Shown here one piece after another: positions 15,039-20,990 of a DNA stretch of 20,990 nt. The position numbers were made by a program, and so were the translations under genes. The stretch covers positions 1-20,990 of the forward strand of contig JAIRZG010000155.1 in assembly GCA_031267345.1 (NCBI GenBank), given 5' to 3'. Below the pieces are notes generated by a model, which searched no databases, had not been told where the DNA came from, and saw only the letters and a program-made list of their open reading frames with translations. Source of the stretch: Zoogloeaceae bacterium (GTDB lineage: Bacteria > Pseudomonadota > Gammaproteobacteria > Burkholderiales > Rhodocyclaceae). The first letter of the stretch is position 1; each line of letters opens with the position of its first letter.

Positions 15039-15059
15039 ATGCTTTTTATGAATAAGCAT
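15039..15059 (+). promoter_or_regulatory. Inverted repeat in AT-rich leader of the sulfate operon
   Basis: ATGCTT (15039-15044) and AAGCAT (15054-15059) form a dyad with a 9-nt spacer at the edge of a strongly AT-rich tract (15036-15090), unlike the GC-rich surroundings. A weak TTATGA...TATTAT pair (15046-15074) overlaps it. Sulfate-uptake promoters are commonly activated by LysR-type CysB regulators, so a regulator site is plausible here. The assignment is inference. Confidence 0.4.
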
Positions 15060-15132
15060 CGACCTTTTTATTATTTTTTAATTCGTATTCACCGTTTAGA
15101 CTGCCTGTTGTTCCTTTTGCGGAGTCTTCCCT

Positions 15133-16134
15133 ATGCGCGCTTTGCCTTTTTCCACGCTGTTGACCGTGTTGACGCTTCTTGCCCTGCCAGTCCGGGCGGA
15201 GTTGAGTTTGCTCAACGTTTCCTACGATGTCTCGCGCGAGCTGTACAAGGACATCAATCCGGCGTTTGTCGCCGAGTGGCAGGCGAAGAAGCGGGAAGGC
15301 ATCACGCTCAACCAGTCGCATGGCGGCTCCAGCAAGCAGGCGTTGTCGGTGGCGGCGGGGCTGGAGGCGGATGTGGTAACCATGAACCAGTCGCCGGACA
15401 TCGACATTCTGGTCGAGCGCGGCGCGTTGGTGGCCGCCGACTGGCAGCGGCGCTTTCCGCACGAATCCGCGCCATACACCACGGTTTCCGTGTTTCTGGT
15501 GCGCAGGGGCAATCCCAAGGGTCTCAAGGATTGGTCAGATCTGGCGCGGCCTGGCGTTTCGGTGATCGTTCCCAATCCCAAGACTTCCGGCAACGGGCGC
15601 TACACTTATCTGGCGGCCTGGGGACAAGCCTTGCAAAAGCATGGCGGCAATGCCGCCGAGGCGCGAAAGTTTGTGGCGGCGCTGTTCAAAAACGTGCCGG
15701 TGCTGGATGGCGGCGGACGCGGCGCGACTACGACTTTTACCCAGCGCGACATCGGCGATGTGCTGGTGACGTTCGAGAACGAGGCGGCGCTGATTGCCGA
15801 TGAACTGGGCAACGCAGCGTTCGAGGTGGTGTATCCCCCCCTCACCATCGAGGCTGCCGCGCCAGTGGCGGTGGTCGACAAGGTGGTCGACAAGCGCGGC
15901 ACACGCGAGGCGGCGACCGCCTATCTGAATTTTCTGTTTTCTCCGGCAGGACAGCAGATTATTGCCCGACACCATTTTCGTCCGCGCGATCCGGCGGCGC
16001 TGAAGCAATACGCGGCGCGTTTTCCCCCCGTGCGCACCTTTACGGTGGAAAACGCGTTGGGCGGCTGGGCGAATGTGCAAAAAACGCATTTCGCCGATGG
16101 CGGCATTTACGATCAAATTGTGGAACAGCGTTAA
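15133..16134 (+). CDS. sbp: Periplasmic sulfate-binding protein
   Basis: This is the solute receptor of the sulfate/thiosulfate ABC importer. The 333-aa protein begins with a Sec signal peptide cleaved near Ala22 (LALPVRA-EL). LNVSYDVSRELYKDINPAF is the family N-terminus. NQSHGGSSKQA, DVVTMNQSPDID, NPKTSGNGRY and DVLVTFENEA are the conserved ligand-contact segments. The end IYDQIVEQR is typical. GGAG precedes the ATG by 9 nt. The stop codon abuts the cysT ATG (TAAATG), so this is the first gene of the operon. Whether it prefers sulfate or thiosulfate cannot be told from sequence. Confidence 0.94.
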   Translation: MRALPFSTLLTVLTLLALPVRAELSLLNVSYDVSRELYKDINPAFVAEWQAKKREGITLNQSHGGSSKQALSVAAGLEADVVTMNQSPDIDILVERGALVAADWQRRFPHESAPYTTVSVFLVRRGNPKGLKDWSDLARPGVSVIVPNPKTSGNGRYTYLAAWGQALQKHGGNAAEARKFVAALFKNVPVLDGGGRGATTTFTQRDIGDVLVTFENEAALIADELGNAAFEVVYPPLTIEAAAPVAVVDKVVDKRGTREAATAYLNFLFSPAGQQIIARHHFRPRDPAALKQYAARFPPVRTFTVENALGGWANVQKTHFADGGIYDQIVEQR

Positions 16135-17040
16135 ATGGCGCGGCGGTACAAAAATGTCCTGCCAGGCTTTCCCCTGACGCTGGGCTATACTCTTGTCTAT
16201 CTTTCGCTGGTCATCCTGATTCCACTGACGGCGGTGTTTATCAAGGCCGCCGATTTGAGTCCATCCCAATTCTGGGCGGTGGTCAGCGCCCCGCGCGTCG
16301 TGGCGTCCTACAAGGTCAGTTTCGGCCTGTCGCTGGCGGCGGCGGCGATCAATTCCGTGTTTGGCCTGATGCTGGCCTGGTCGCTGGTGCGCTACAGTTT
16401 TCCCGGCAAAAAGCTGATTGACGCGCTGGTGGATCTACCCTTCGCCCTGCCGACGGCGGTGGCGGGCATTGCGCTCACCGCGCTGTACGCGGGCAATGGC
16501 TGGCTGGGGCGGTTTCTGGAAACGCCTGGCGTCAAGCTGGCGGCGCTTTGGCTGCGTTTGGGCGGGAGCGCGGAGACAGCCGAATATTTGGCCGGTTTCG
16601 GCGTCAAGGTGGCCTATACGCCGCTGGGCATTCTCGTGGCGCTGATTTTTATCGGCTTGCCTTTTGTGGTGCGCACCGTGCAGCCGATTCTGGAAGACCT
16701 GGATACGGAACTGGAAGAAGCCGCCGCCAGTCTGGGCGCGCGACGCTGGCAGACCTTCCGTCATGTGTTGCTGCCGATTCTGCTGCCCGCCCTGCTTACC
16801 GGCTTCGCGCTGGCTTTCGCGCGCGCGGTGGGGGAATACGGCTCGGTGATTTTCATCGCCGGCAACATCCCCATGGTTTCGGAAATCACGCCGCTGATGA
16901 TTATCACCAAGCTGGAACAATACGATTACGTGGGCGCGACGGCGGTCGCGGCGGTAATGCTGCTGCTTTCCTTCGTTCTCCTGCTGCTGGTCAATATCCT
17001 GCAAGCCTGGACAAGCCGACGCATACGGAGGGGACGCTGA
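16135..17040 (+). CDS. cysT: Sulfate ABC transporter permease CysT
   Basis: This is one of the two inner-membrane permeases of the sulfate importer. The 301-aa protein has about six hydrophobic helices, the first at about residues 15-40. PFALPTAVAGIAL and the cytoplasmic EAA loop (ELEEAAASLGARRWQTFRHV, contacting CysA) are characteristic of CysT/CysU. FARAVGEYGSVIFIAGNIP is a further family signature. It starts directly at the sbp stop without spacing, and its TGA shares a base with the cysW ATG. Confidence 0.94.
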   Translation: MARRYKNVLPGFPLTLGYTLVYLSLVILIPLTAVFIKAADLSPSQFWAVVSAPRVVASYKVSFGLSLAAAAINSVFGLMLAWSLVRYSFPGKKLIDALVDLPFALPTAVAGIALTALYAGNGWLGRFLETPGVKLAALWLRLGGSAETAEYLAGFGVKVAYTPLGILVALIFIGLPFVVRTVQPILEDLDTELEEAAASLGARRWQTFRHVLLPILLPALLTGFALAFARAVGEYGSVIFIAGNIPMVSEITPLMIITKLEQYDYVGATAVAAVMLLLSFVLLLLVNILQAWTSRRIRRGR

Positions 17041-17963
17041 TGAGCGCCGCGACTTCAAGTCTCTTGCGTAAAAAACGCGCCCGCGATACCCGCTTTGAAA
17101 GCAACAACGCCACCCGCGAAGCGTCGTGGGTGAAAAGGCTGGTGCTGGGACTTTCGCTTACCTTTTTCGCCATTTTCCTGCTCCTGCCGCTGATTATCGT
17201 TTTTACGGAAGCCTTGCGGCAAGGGCTGGAAGCCTACTGGGTCGCTATCGCCGAGCCAGACGCGCTTTCCGCCATCAAGCTCACCCTGATTACCGCCGCC
17301 ATCGCCCTGCCGCTCAATCTGTTGTTCGGCGTGTCGGCGGCCTGGTGTATCGCCAAGTTTGAATTTCGCGGCAAACAGTTGCTCACCACCCTGATCGACC
17401 TGCCTTTTTCCGTTTCGCCAGTGATTGCCGGTCTGGTGTTCGTGCTGCTGTTCAGCACCCAGCATGGCTGGTTCGCGTCGCTGTTGCAGACCTGGAACAT
17501 GAAAGTTATTTTCGCCGTTCCCGGCATTGTGCTGGCGACGGTGTTTGTCACCTTCCCCTTCATCGCCCGCGAACTGATTCCCCTGATGCAGGCGCAGGGC
17601 AAGGAAGAAGAAGAAGCCGCCATTGTGCTGGGCGCGCGCGGTTGGCAGACTTTCTGGCGCGTGACCCTGCCGAACATCAAGTGGGGGCTGCTCTATGGCG
17701 TGATTCTCTGCAACGCCCGCGCCATGGGCGAATTCGGCGCGGTGTCGGTGGTTTCCGGCCACATTCGCGGCATGACCAACACCATGCCGTTGCATGTCGA
17801 AATTCTCTATAACGACTATAAATTTGCCGCCGCTTTCGCCGTCGCTTCGCTGCTTGCGCTGCTGGCGCTGGTGACGCTGGCGATCAAGACCTGGGTGGAA
17901 TGGAAGGCCGAACAGAGCCTTGATTTCAACGATATGGACGACGAACAGGAAATTACCCCATGA
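17040..17963 (+). CDS. cysW: Sulfate ABC transporter permease CysW
   Basis: This is the second permease of the sulfate importer, forming a heterodimer with CysT. The 307-aa start (MSAATSSLLRKK) is preferred over a long upstream open frame that overlaps cysT. It lies after GGAGGGG and overlaps the cysT stop as TGATG. The first helix is at about residues 36-62. PFSVSPVIAGLVFVLLF, the EAA loop EEEEAAIVLGARGWQTFWRV and NARAMGEFGAVSVVSGHIRG are CysW signatures. The Arg/Lys-rich cytoplasmic N-terminus is normal for the family. The cysA start overlaps its stop as ATGA. Confidence 0.95.
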   Translation: MSAATSSLLRKKRARDTRFESNNATREASWVKRLVLGLSLTFFAIFLLLPLIIVFTEALRQGLEAYWVAIAEPDALSAIKLTLITAAIALPLNLLFGVSAAWCIAKFEFRGKQLLTTLIDLPFSVSPVIAGLVFVLLFSTQHGWFASLLQTWNMKVIFAVPGIVLATVFVTFPFIARELIPLMQAQGKEEEEAAIVLGARGWQTFWRVTLPNIKWGLLYGVILCNARAMGEFGAVSVVSGHIRGMTNTMPLHVEILYNDYKFAAAFAVASLLALLALVTLAIKTWVEWKAEQSLDFNDMDDEQEITP

Positions 17964-19072
17964 GCATCGAAGTACGCGACATCTACAAGCAGTTCGGCAA
18001 TTTCGTTGCCCTGGATAACGTCAGCCTCGCCTTCTCCAGCGGGCAACTGACGGCGCTGCTCGGCCCTTCCGGCTGCGGCAAGACCACACTGCTGCGAATC
18101 ATCGCCGGTCTGGAAAGCGCCGATCGGGGCACGGTGTTGCTGGAGGGCGAAGACGCTTCCGACATCCACGTGCGCGAACGTCAGGTCGGCTTTGTCTTCC
18201 AGCATTACGCCCTCTTTCGCCACCTGAACGTTTTTGAGAACGTCGCTTTCGGATTGCGCGTAAAGCCGCGCAAACAGCGCCCCTCGGAGGCGAACATCCG
18301 CAAAAAGGTGCGCGCGCTGCTGGAACTGGTGCAACTCGACTGGCTGGCCGACCGTTTGCCCGCGCAGCTTTCCGGCGGTCAACGCCAACGCATCGCCCTC
18401 GCCCGCGCCCTGGCGGTGGAGCCGCGCGTGTTGCTGCTCGACGAACCCTTCGGCGCGCTCGACGCCAAAGTGCGCAAGGAACTGCGCCGCTGGTTACGCA
18501 GATTGCATGACGAGTTGCACATCACTTCCATTTTCGTCACCCACGATCAGGAGGAGGCGCTGGAAGTTTCCGACAGCGTGGTGCTGATGAATCAGGGGCA
18601 TGTCGAACAAATCGGCGCGCCGCAGGAAGTCTATCAACATCCGGCGACGCCTTTTGTCTATGGCTTTTTGGGCGCGGTCAATTATTTTCATGGGCGCATC
18701 GAAGAAGGTCGCGTGCGTCTGGATGACACGCTGTTGCACGCCGACGCCGCGCCCGAGGCCGCGTCCCTGACAGCGGGCGCGTCCGTTACCGCCTTTGTGC
18801 GTCCGCACGAACTGGGCATCGCGCCGGAAGACAATGCCAATACCGTCGGCGTCGCCGCCAGAATCACCCGCATCCTGGGTTTTGGCGCGCTCGCGCGCAT
18901 CGAACTCGTGGGACTTTCCGCCGACGCCCAGCACTTTGAAGTGGAAATGAGCCGCGACCAACTCGCCGCGCAAGGCTTGAGCGAAGGCCAGAACGTGCGT
19001 CTCACCCCTTCGCGGATAAAAGTGTTTGAACGCGAATGCGACAGCGTACTGCTGGCGGGAGCGGGCATTTAG
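17960..19072 (+). CDS. cysA: Sulfate/thiosulfate ABC transporter ATPase CysA
   Basis: This is the ATP-hydrolysing subunit of the importer. At 370 aa it has the full nucleotide-binding domain: Walker A GPSGCGKTT (residues 35-43), Q-loop Gln81 in FVFQHYALF, signature LSGGQRQR (137-144), Walker B VLLLDEP (157-163) and switch His195 in VTHDQEEA. It also has a C-terminal regulatory TOBE-like domain (VRPHELGIAPEDN onward). The ATG overlaps the cysW stop by 4 bp, completing sbp-cysT-cysW-cysA. It converges on trhP. The 24-bp gap has a weak CCGCG/CGCGG hairpin with only three T residues, so termination may be inefficient. Confidence 0.96.
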   Translation: MSIEVRDIYKQFGNFVALDNVSLAFSSGQLTALLGPSGCGKTTLLRIIAGLESADRGTVLLEGEDASDIHVRERQVGFVFQHYALFRHLNVFENVAFGLRVKPRKQRPSEANIRKKVRALLELVQLDWLADRLPAQLSGGQRQRIALARALAVEPRVLLLDEPFGALDAKVRKELRRWLRRLHDELHITSIFVTHDQEEALEVSDSVVLMNQGHVEQIGAPQEVYQHPATPFVYGFLGAVNYFHGRIEEGRVRLDDTLLHADAAPEAASLTAGASVTAFVRPHELGIAPEDNANTVGVAARITRILGFGALARIELVGLSADAQHFEVEMSRDQLAAQGLSEGQNVRLTPSRIKVFERECDSVLLAGAGI

Positions 19073-19096
19073 CCGCGGGCGCGACGCCACGCGGTT

Positions 19097-20431
19097 TCAG
19101 GCGGCTCCGGCCTCTGATTGCGGATGCCGGATGACCGCCAGAAACGCGCCGACGCTTTTTTCCGGCAGGGGAATCCACACGTAATGCCCGTTGCCGGGCG
19201 CGTCCTGTATGCTTTGACCTTCGGCGTTTTCCATGTGGCGCAAGGTGAAGACGCCACTGCCCGCCGGATGCAGCGTTTCCAGTTGCTCGCCGCATTGAAA
19301 GCGGTTCCTGACCCGCACCTCCGCCAGATTCCGCACCGCGTCGAAGGCAATCACGTCGCCCACATACTGCGCCTGTTCGCTGGCGGAATGTCCGGCAAGG
19401 TAGTGCTGGTAATCGGCGGGCGCGTGACGCCGATAAAAGCCATCGGTATAGCCGCGATGCGCGAGACGTTCGAGATCGGCGAAAAGCGCCGGATTGAAGG
19501 GGCGTCCCGCCAGCGCGTCATCCAGCGCCGCGCGGTAATTCCGACAGGCGCGCGCAACATAATAGGCGCTCTTGGTGCGGCCTTCGATTTTCAGCGCGTC
19601 GACGCCAATCTCCACCAGCTTCGCCACATGTTCAATGGCGCGCAGGTCGCGGGAATTGAGAATGTAGGTTCCGTGCGCGTCTTCCTCTATCGGCATCCGC
19701 TCGCCGGGACGCTGCGTTTCTTCCAGCAGGCCGGACTTGCGCGCCGCGCCTTCGGCATCCTCCTCTGCCGCGCTCAAGCGGTATGCCCAGCGACAGGCAT
19801 TGGCGCACGCGCCCTGATTGGCGTCGCGATGGTTGAAATAGCCGGAAAGCAGACAACGCCCGGAATAGGCTACGCAGAGCGCGCCGTGCACAAAGACTTC
19901 CAGTTCAATGTCCGGGCAACGCTGGCGGATTTCGCTGATTTCTTCCAGCGACAGTTCGCGCGAAAGAATGACGCGCTTGACGCCCAGTTTCTGCCAGAAG
20001 CGCACCGTCGCCCAATTGACGCTGTTGGCCTGCACGGAAAGATGTATCGACATTTCCGGCCAGGCTGTACGCGCCATGTCGATGAGGCCGGGATCCGCCA
20101 TGATCAGCGCGTCCGGCTTCAACGCCACCACTTCGGTCATGTCGCGCAGATAGGTCGCCAGCTTGGCGTTGCGCGGAAACAGGTTGCTCACCACATACAA
20201 CGGCTTTCCCCGTTCATGCGCCGCCTGAATGCCTTGCGCCAGCAGCGCCAGCTTGCCGAATTCGTTGTTCCGCACCCGAAGCGAATAGCGTGGTTGTCCG
20301 GCATACACGGCGTCCGCGCCAAAGGCGAAAGCGGTGTCGAGCATGGCAAGCGAACCGGCAGGGGCGAGAAGTTCGGGATATGGGGCGCGTATGGGTTGAG
20401 AAACGTTCATGAGATGCTGAATCGCCGTCAT
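19097..20431 (-). CDS. trhP: U32-family tRNA uridine-34 hydroxylation protein TrhP (YegQ)
   Basis: This U32 peptidase-family protein resembles E. coli YegQ/TrhP, needed for 5-hydroxyuridine formation at U34, an early step toward cmo5U in tRNAs. It is probably not a protease. The 444-aa protein has YPELLAPAGSL, the signature GADAVYAGQPRYSLRVRNNE (residues 38-57), and four cysteines (Cys186, Cys193, Cys209, Cys213) in the expected iron-sulfur pattern. KIEGRTKSAYY follows, and the C-terminal part is the usual beta domain. The first ATG (20431) is only 2 nt after the upstream ORF's stop codon, so coupling favours it. An internal ATG seven codons later is possible and closer to E. coli YegQ's N-terminus. 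No good Shine-Dalgarno is seen for either. Confidence 0.92.
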   Translation of the reverse strand: MTAIQHLMNVSQPIRAPYPELLAPAGSLAMLDTAFAFGADAVYAGQPRYSLRVRNNEFGKLALLAQGIQAAHERGKPLYVVSNLFPRNAKLATYLRDMTEVVALKPDALIMADPGLIDMARTAWPEMSIHLSVQANSVNWATVRFWQKLGVKRVILSRELSLEEISEIRQRCPDIELEVFVHGALCVAYSGRCLLSGYFNHRDANQGACANACRWAYRLSAAEEDAEGAARKSGLLEETQRPGERMPIEEDAHGTYILNSRDLRAIEHVAKLVEIGVDALKIEGRTKSAYYVARACRNYRAALDDALAGRPFNPALFADLERLAHRGYTDGFYRRHAPADYQHYLAGHSASEQAQYVGDVIAFDAVRNLAEVRVRNRFQCGEQLETLHPAGSGVFTLRHMENAEGQSIQDAPGNGHYVWIPLPEKSVGAFLAVIRHPQSEAGAA

Positions 20432-20433
20432 GG

Positions 20434-20862
20434 TCAGGGTTTGGGCAGACGGATTTCCACCGGTTTGTCTTTATCCCGGTCACTGCCGGGCTTGAACCAG
20501 AGTACGCCGCATTCGGTGTCCCAATCGAAAGGTTTGTCCGTGTAAGGATTGAAGGTTTCCGGCGGCAGACGGGCGAGAATGACAAGCGAGTCGGCATTCG
20601 CTTGCTTTGCCGCCAGTTTGTATTCCAGTTGGGCGCGAACCAGACGGAGAAGGGCATCGGCGTCGTAGATGCGAAGCAGGTAATCCGTATAGTCTGGTCT
20701 TCCCATCAAAACAAGGACTTCGCCAATATAATTTCCCGGATGCTTGCAGAAAAGCATCTCCGTATTCATGCATCCCGCGCGTTCAAGTGCTTTTTGCCCG
20801 GCATTCTCCGAAGACAGGCGGGATGGCGGCGTAGCCTCGATAATTTCCATTGCATGATTCAT
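20434..20862 (-). CDS. Unrecognised 142-aa protein, possibly an N-terminally truncated remnant
   Basis: No family is firmly recognised. There is no signal peptide or membrane segment. The first ~30 residues look uninformative. A helix at about 65-90 (YDADALLRLVRAQLEYKLAA) is followed by LPPETFNPYTDKPFDWDTEC and a Lys/Asp-rich end. The helix-then-'NPYTDKPFDW' layout resembles the C-terminal ends of larger secreted or lipoprotein-like proteins in which a Pro-Phe-Asp-Gly-Lys-Pro-like motif closes the chain; this resemblance is from memory and weak. The first ATG lies inside the right-hand repeat (20858-20975), so the repeat may supply the start codon after an insertion removed the original 5' end. 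Its stop is 2 nt before the trhP ATG, so it would be co-translated with trhP. Confidence 0.5.
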   Translation of the reverse strand: MNHAMEIIEATPPSRLSSENAGQKALERAGCMNTEMLFCKHPGNYIGEVLVLMGRPDYTDYLLRIYDADALLRLVRAQLEYKLAAKQANADSLVILARLPPETFNPYTDKPFDWDTECGVLWFKPGSDRDKDKPVEIRLPKP

Positions 20863-20975
20863 CGTAAAACTAACTCTGGTTGAAACCCCGCCCTTTAGGG
20901 CGGTGGGAGCCTACCCCGCCCTAAAGGGCGGGGTTTCAGGCGACCGTTTTGGGAGGGGAGAGAAACCCCTTCCAA
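20858..20975. repeat. Structured repeat, right copy (inverted relative to left)
   Basis: This is the reverse complement of 1-118 with seven substitutions and no indels. The hairpins, in plus-strand order, are B (CCGCCC/GGGCGG, loop TTTA, 20888-20903), A (CCCCGCCC/GGGCGGGG, loop TAAA, 20914-20933) and C (TTTTGG-G-AGGGG / CCCCT-T-CCAAAA, 20947-20977). In this copy the outer arms of A and B are also perfect 23-bp reverse complements (20881-20903 / 20916-20938), so one long hairpin with a 12-nt loop can form instead. The inner end overlaps the start codon of the 142-aa ORF. Hairpin C runs 2 bp past the aligned repeat because the left copy is cut by the window edge. Confidence 0.9.
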
Positions 20976-20990
20976 AACACGTTAGACCGA

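Noticed and set aside
19118..20545. 475-codon open frame on the plus strand opposite trhP
   Set aside because: It is antisense to a gene with clear TrhP motifs. Its translation is Arg/His/Gln-rich without domains, typical of a GC-rich shadow frame.
20881..20938. Possible CRISPR repeats (the GTTGAAACC-like edge recalls CRISPR repeat ends)
   Set aside because: There is no regularly spaced array and no cas genes; the sequences are nested palindromes occurring once at each window end.
1..20975. A 20-kb composite transposon bounded by inverted repeats
   Set aside because: The enclosed genes are conserved chromosomal housekeeping clusters with no transposase, recombinase or cargo signature.

Overview
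The window reads as a GC-rich chromosomal segment of a betaproteobacterium, from sequence alone; I cannot name a genus. The evidence is conserved betaproteobacterial gene order and families: fur / bamE-dapB, tRNA-Gln-prs-rplY, a DUF3579 protein, dciA next to an M23 peptidase, and phaB-phaR. Almost everything is housekeeping or central metabolism. No phage, plasmid, CRISPR or defence genes are visible.

Layout. (1) 1-118 is a structured repeat, and a 94%-identical inverted copy ends the window at 20858-20975. (2) 136-5444, minus strand, is a compact run: M23 endopeptidase, mnmC, trpG, trpD, trpC; the last three are joined by ATGA overlaps. A DciA-like gene diverges from the M23 gene, with only 12 bp between the start codons. 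(3) 5937-8826 holds a membrane-anchored short-chain dehydrogenase (minus) and a GlcD/D-2-hydroxyglutarate-dehydrogenase-type flavoprotein (plus), separated by a 325-bp regulatory gap with a near-consensus promoter and a possible 36-codon leader ORF. (4) 8955-10736, minus strand, is tRNA-Gln(UUG)-prs-rplY. (5) 10924-11223 encodes a DUF3579 protein with a strong terminator. (6) 11444-13345 carries fur (minus), diverging from bamE and dapB (plus). (7) 13549-14957 carries phaB and phaR, for polyhydroxyalkanoate (PHA) synthesis and its control. (8) 15133-19072 is a complete sulfate ABC importer, sbp-cysT-cysW-cysA, with zero-gap or overlapping junctions. (9) 19097-20862, minus strand, is trhP (a U32 tRNA hydroxylation protein) preceded by a short unrecognised ORF that starts at the edge of the right-hand repeat.

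The genes share some themes: tryptophan synthesis; wobble-uridine tRNA modification (mnmC and trhP, with a probable MnmC substrate, tRNA-Gln(UUG), encoded nearby); PRPP supply (Prs feeds TrpD); outer-membrane and cell-wall assembly (bamE, M23); lysine/diaminopimelate (dapB); PHA metabolism; and sulfate uptake. The most unusual signal is the terminal repeat. Its two copies differ at only seven positions, and all seven are either compensatory stem changes or loop/spacer changes, so its hairpins seem to be maintained.
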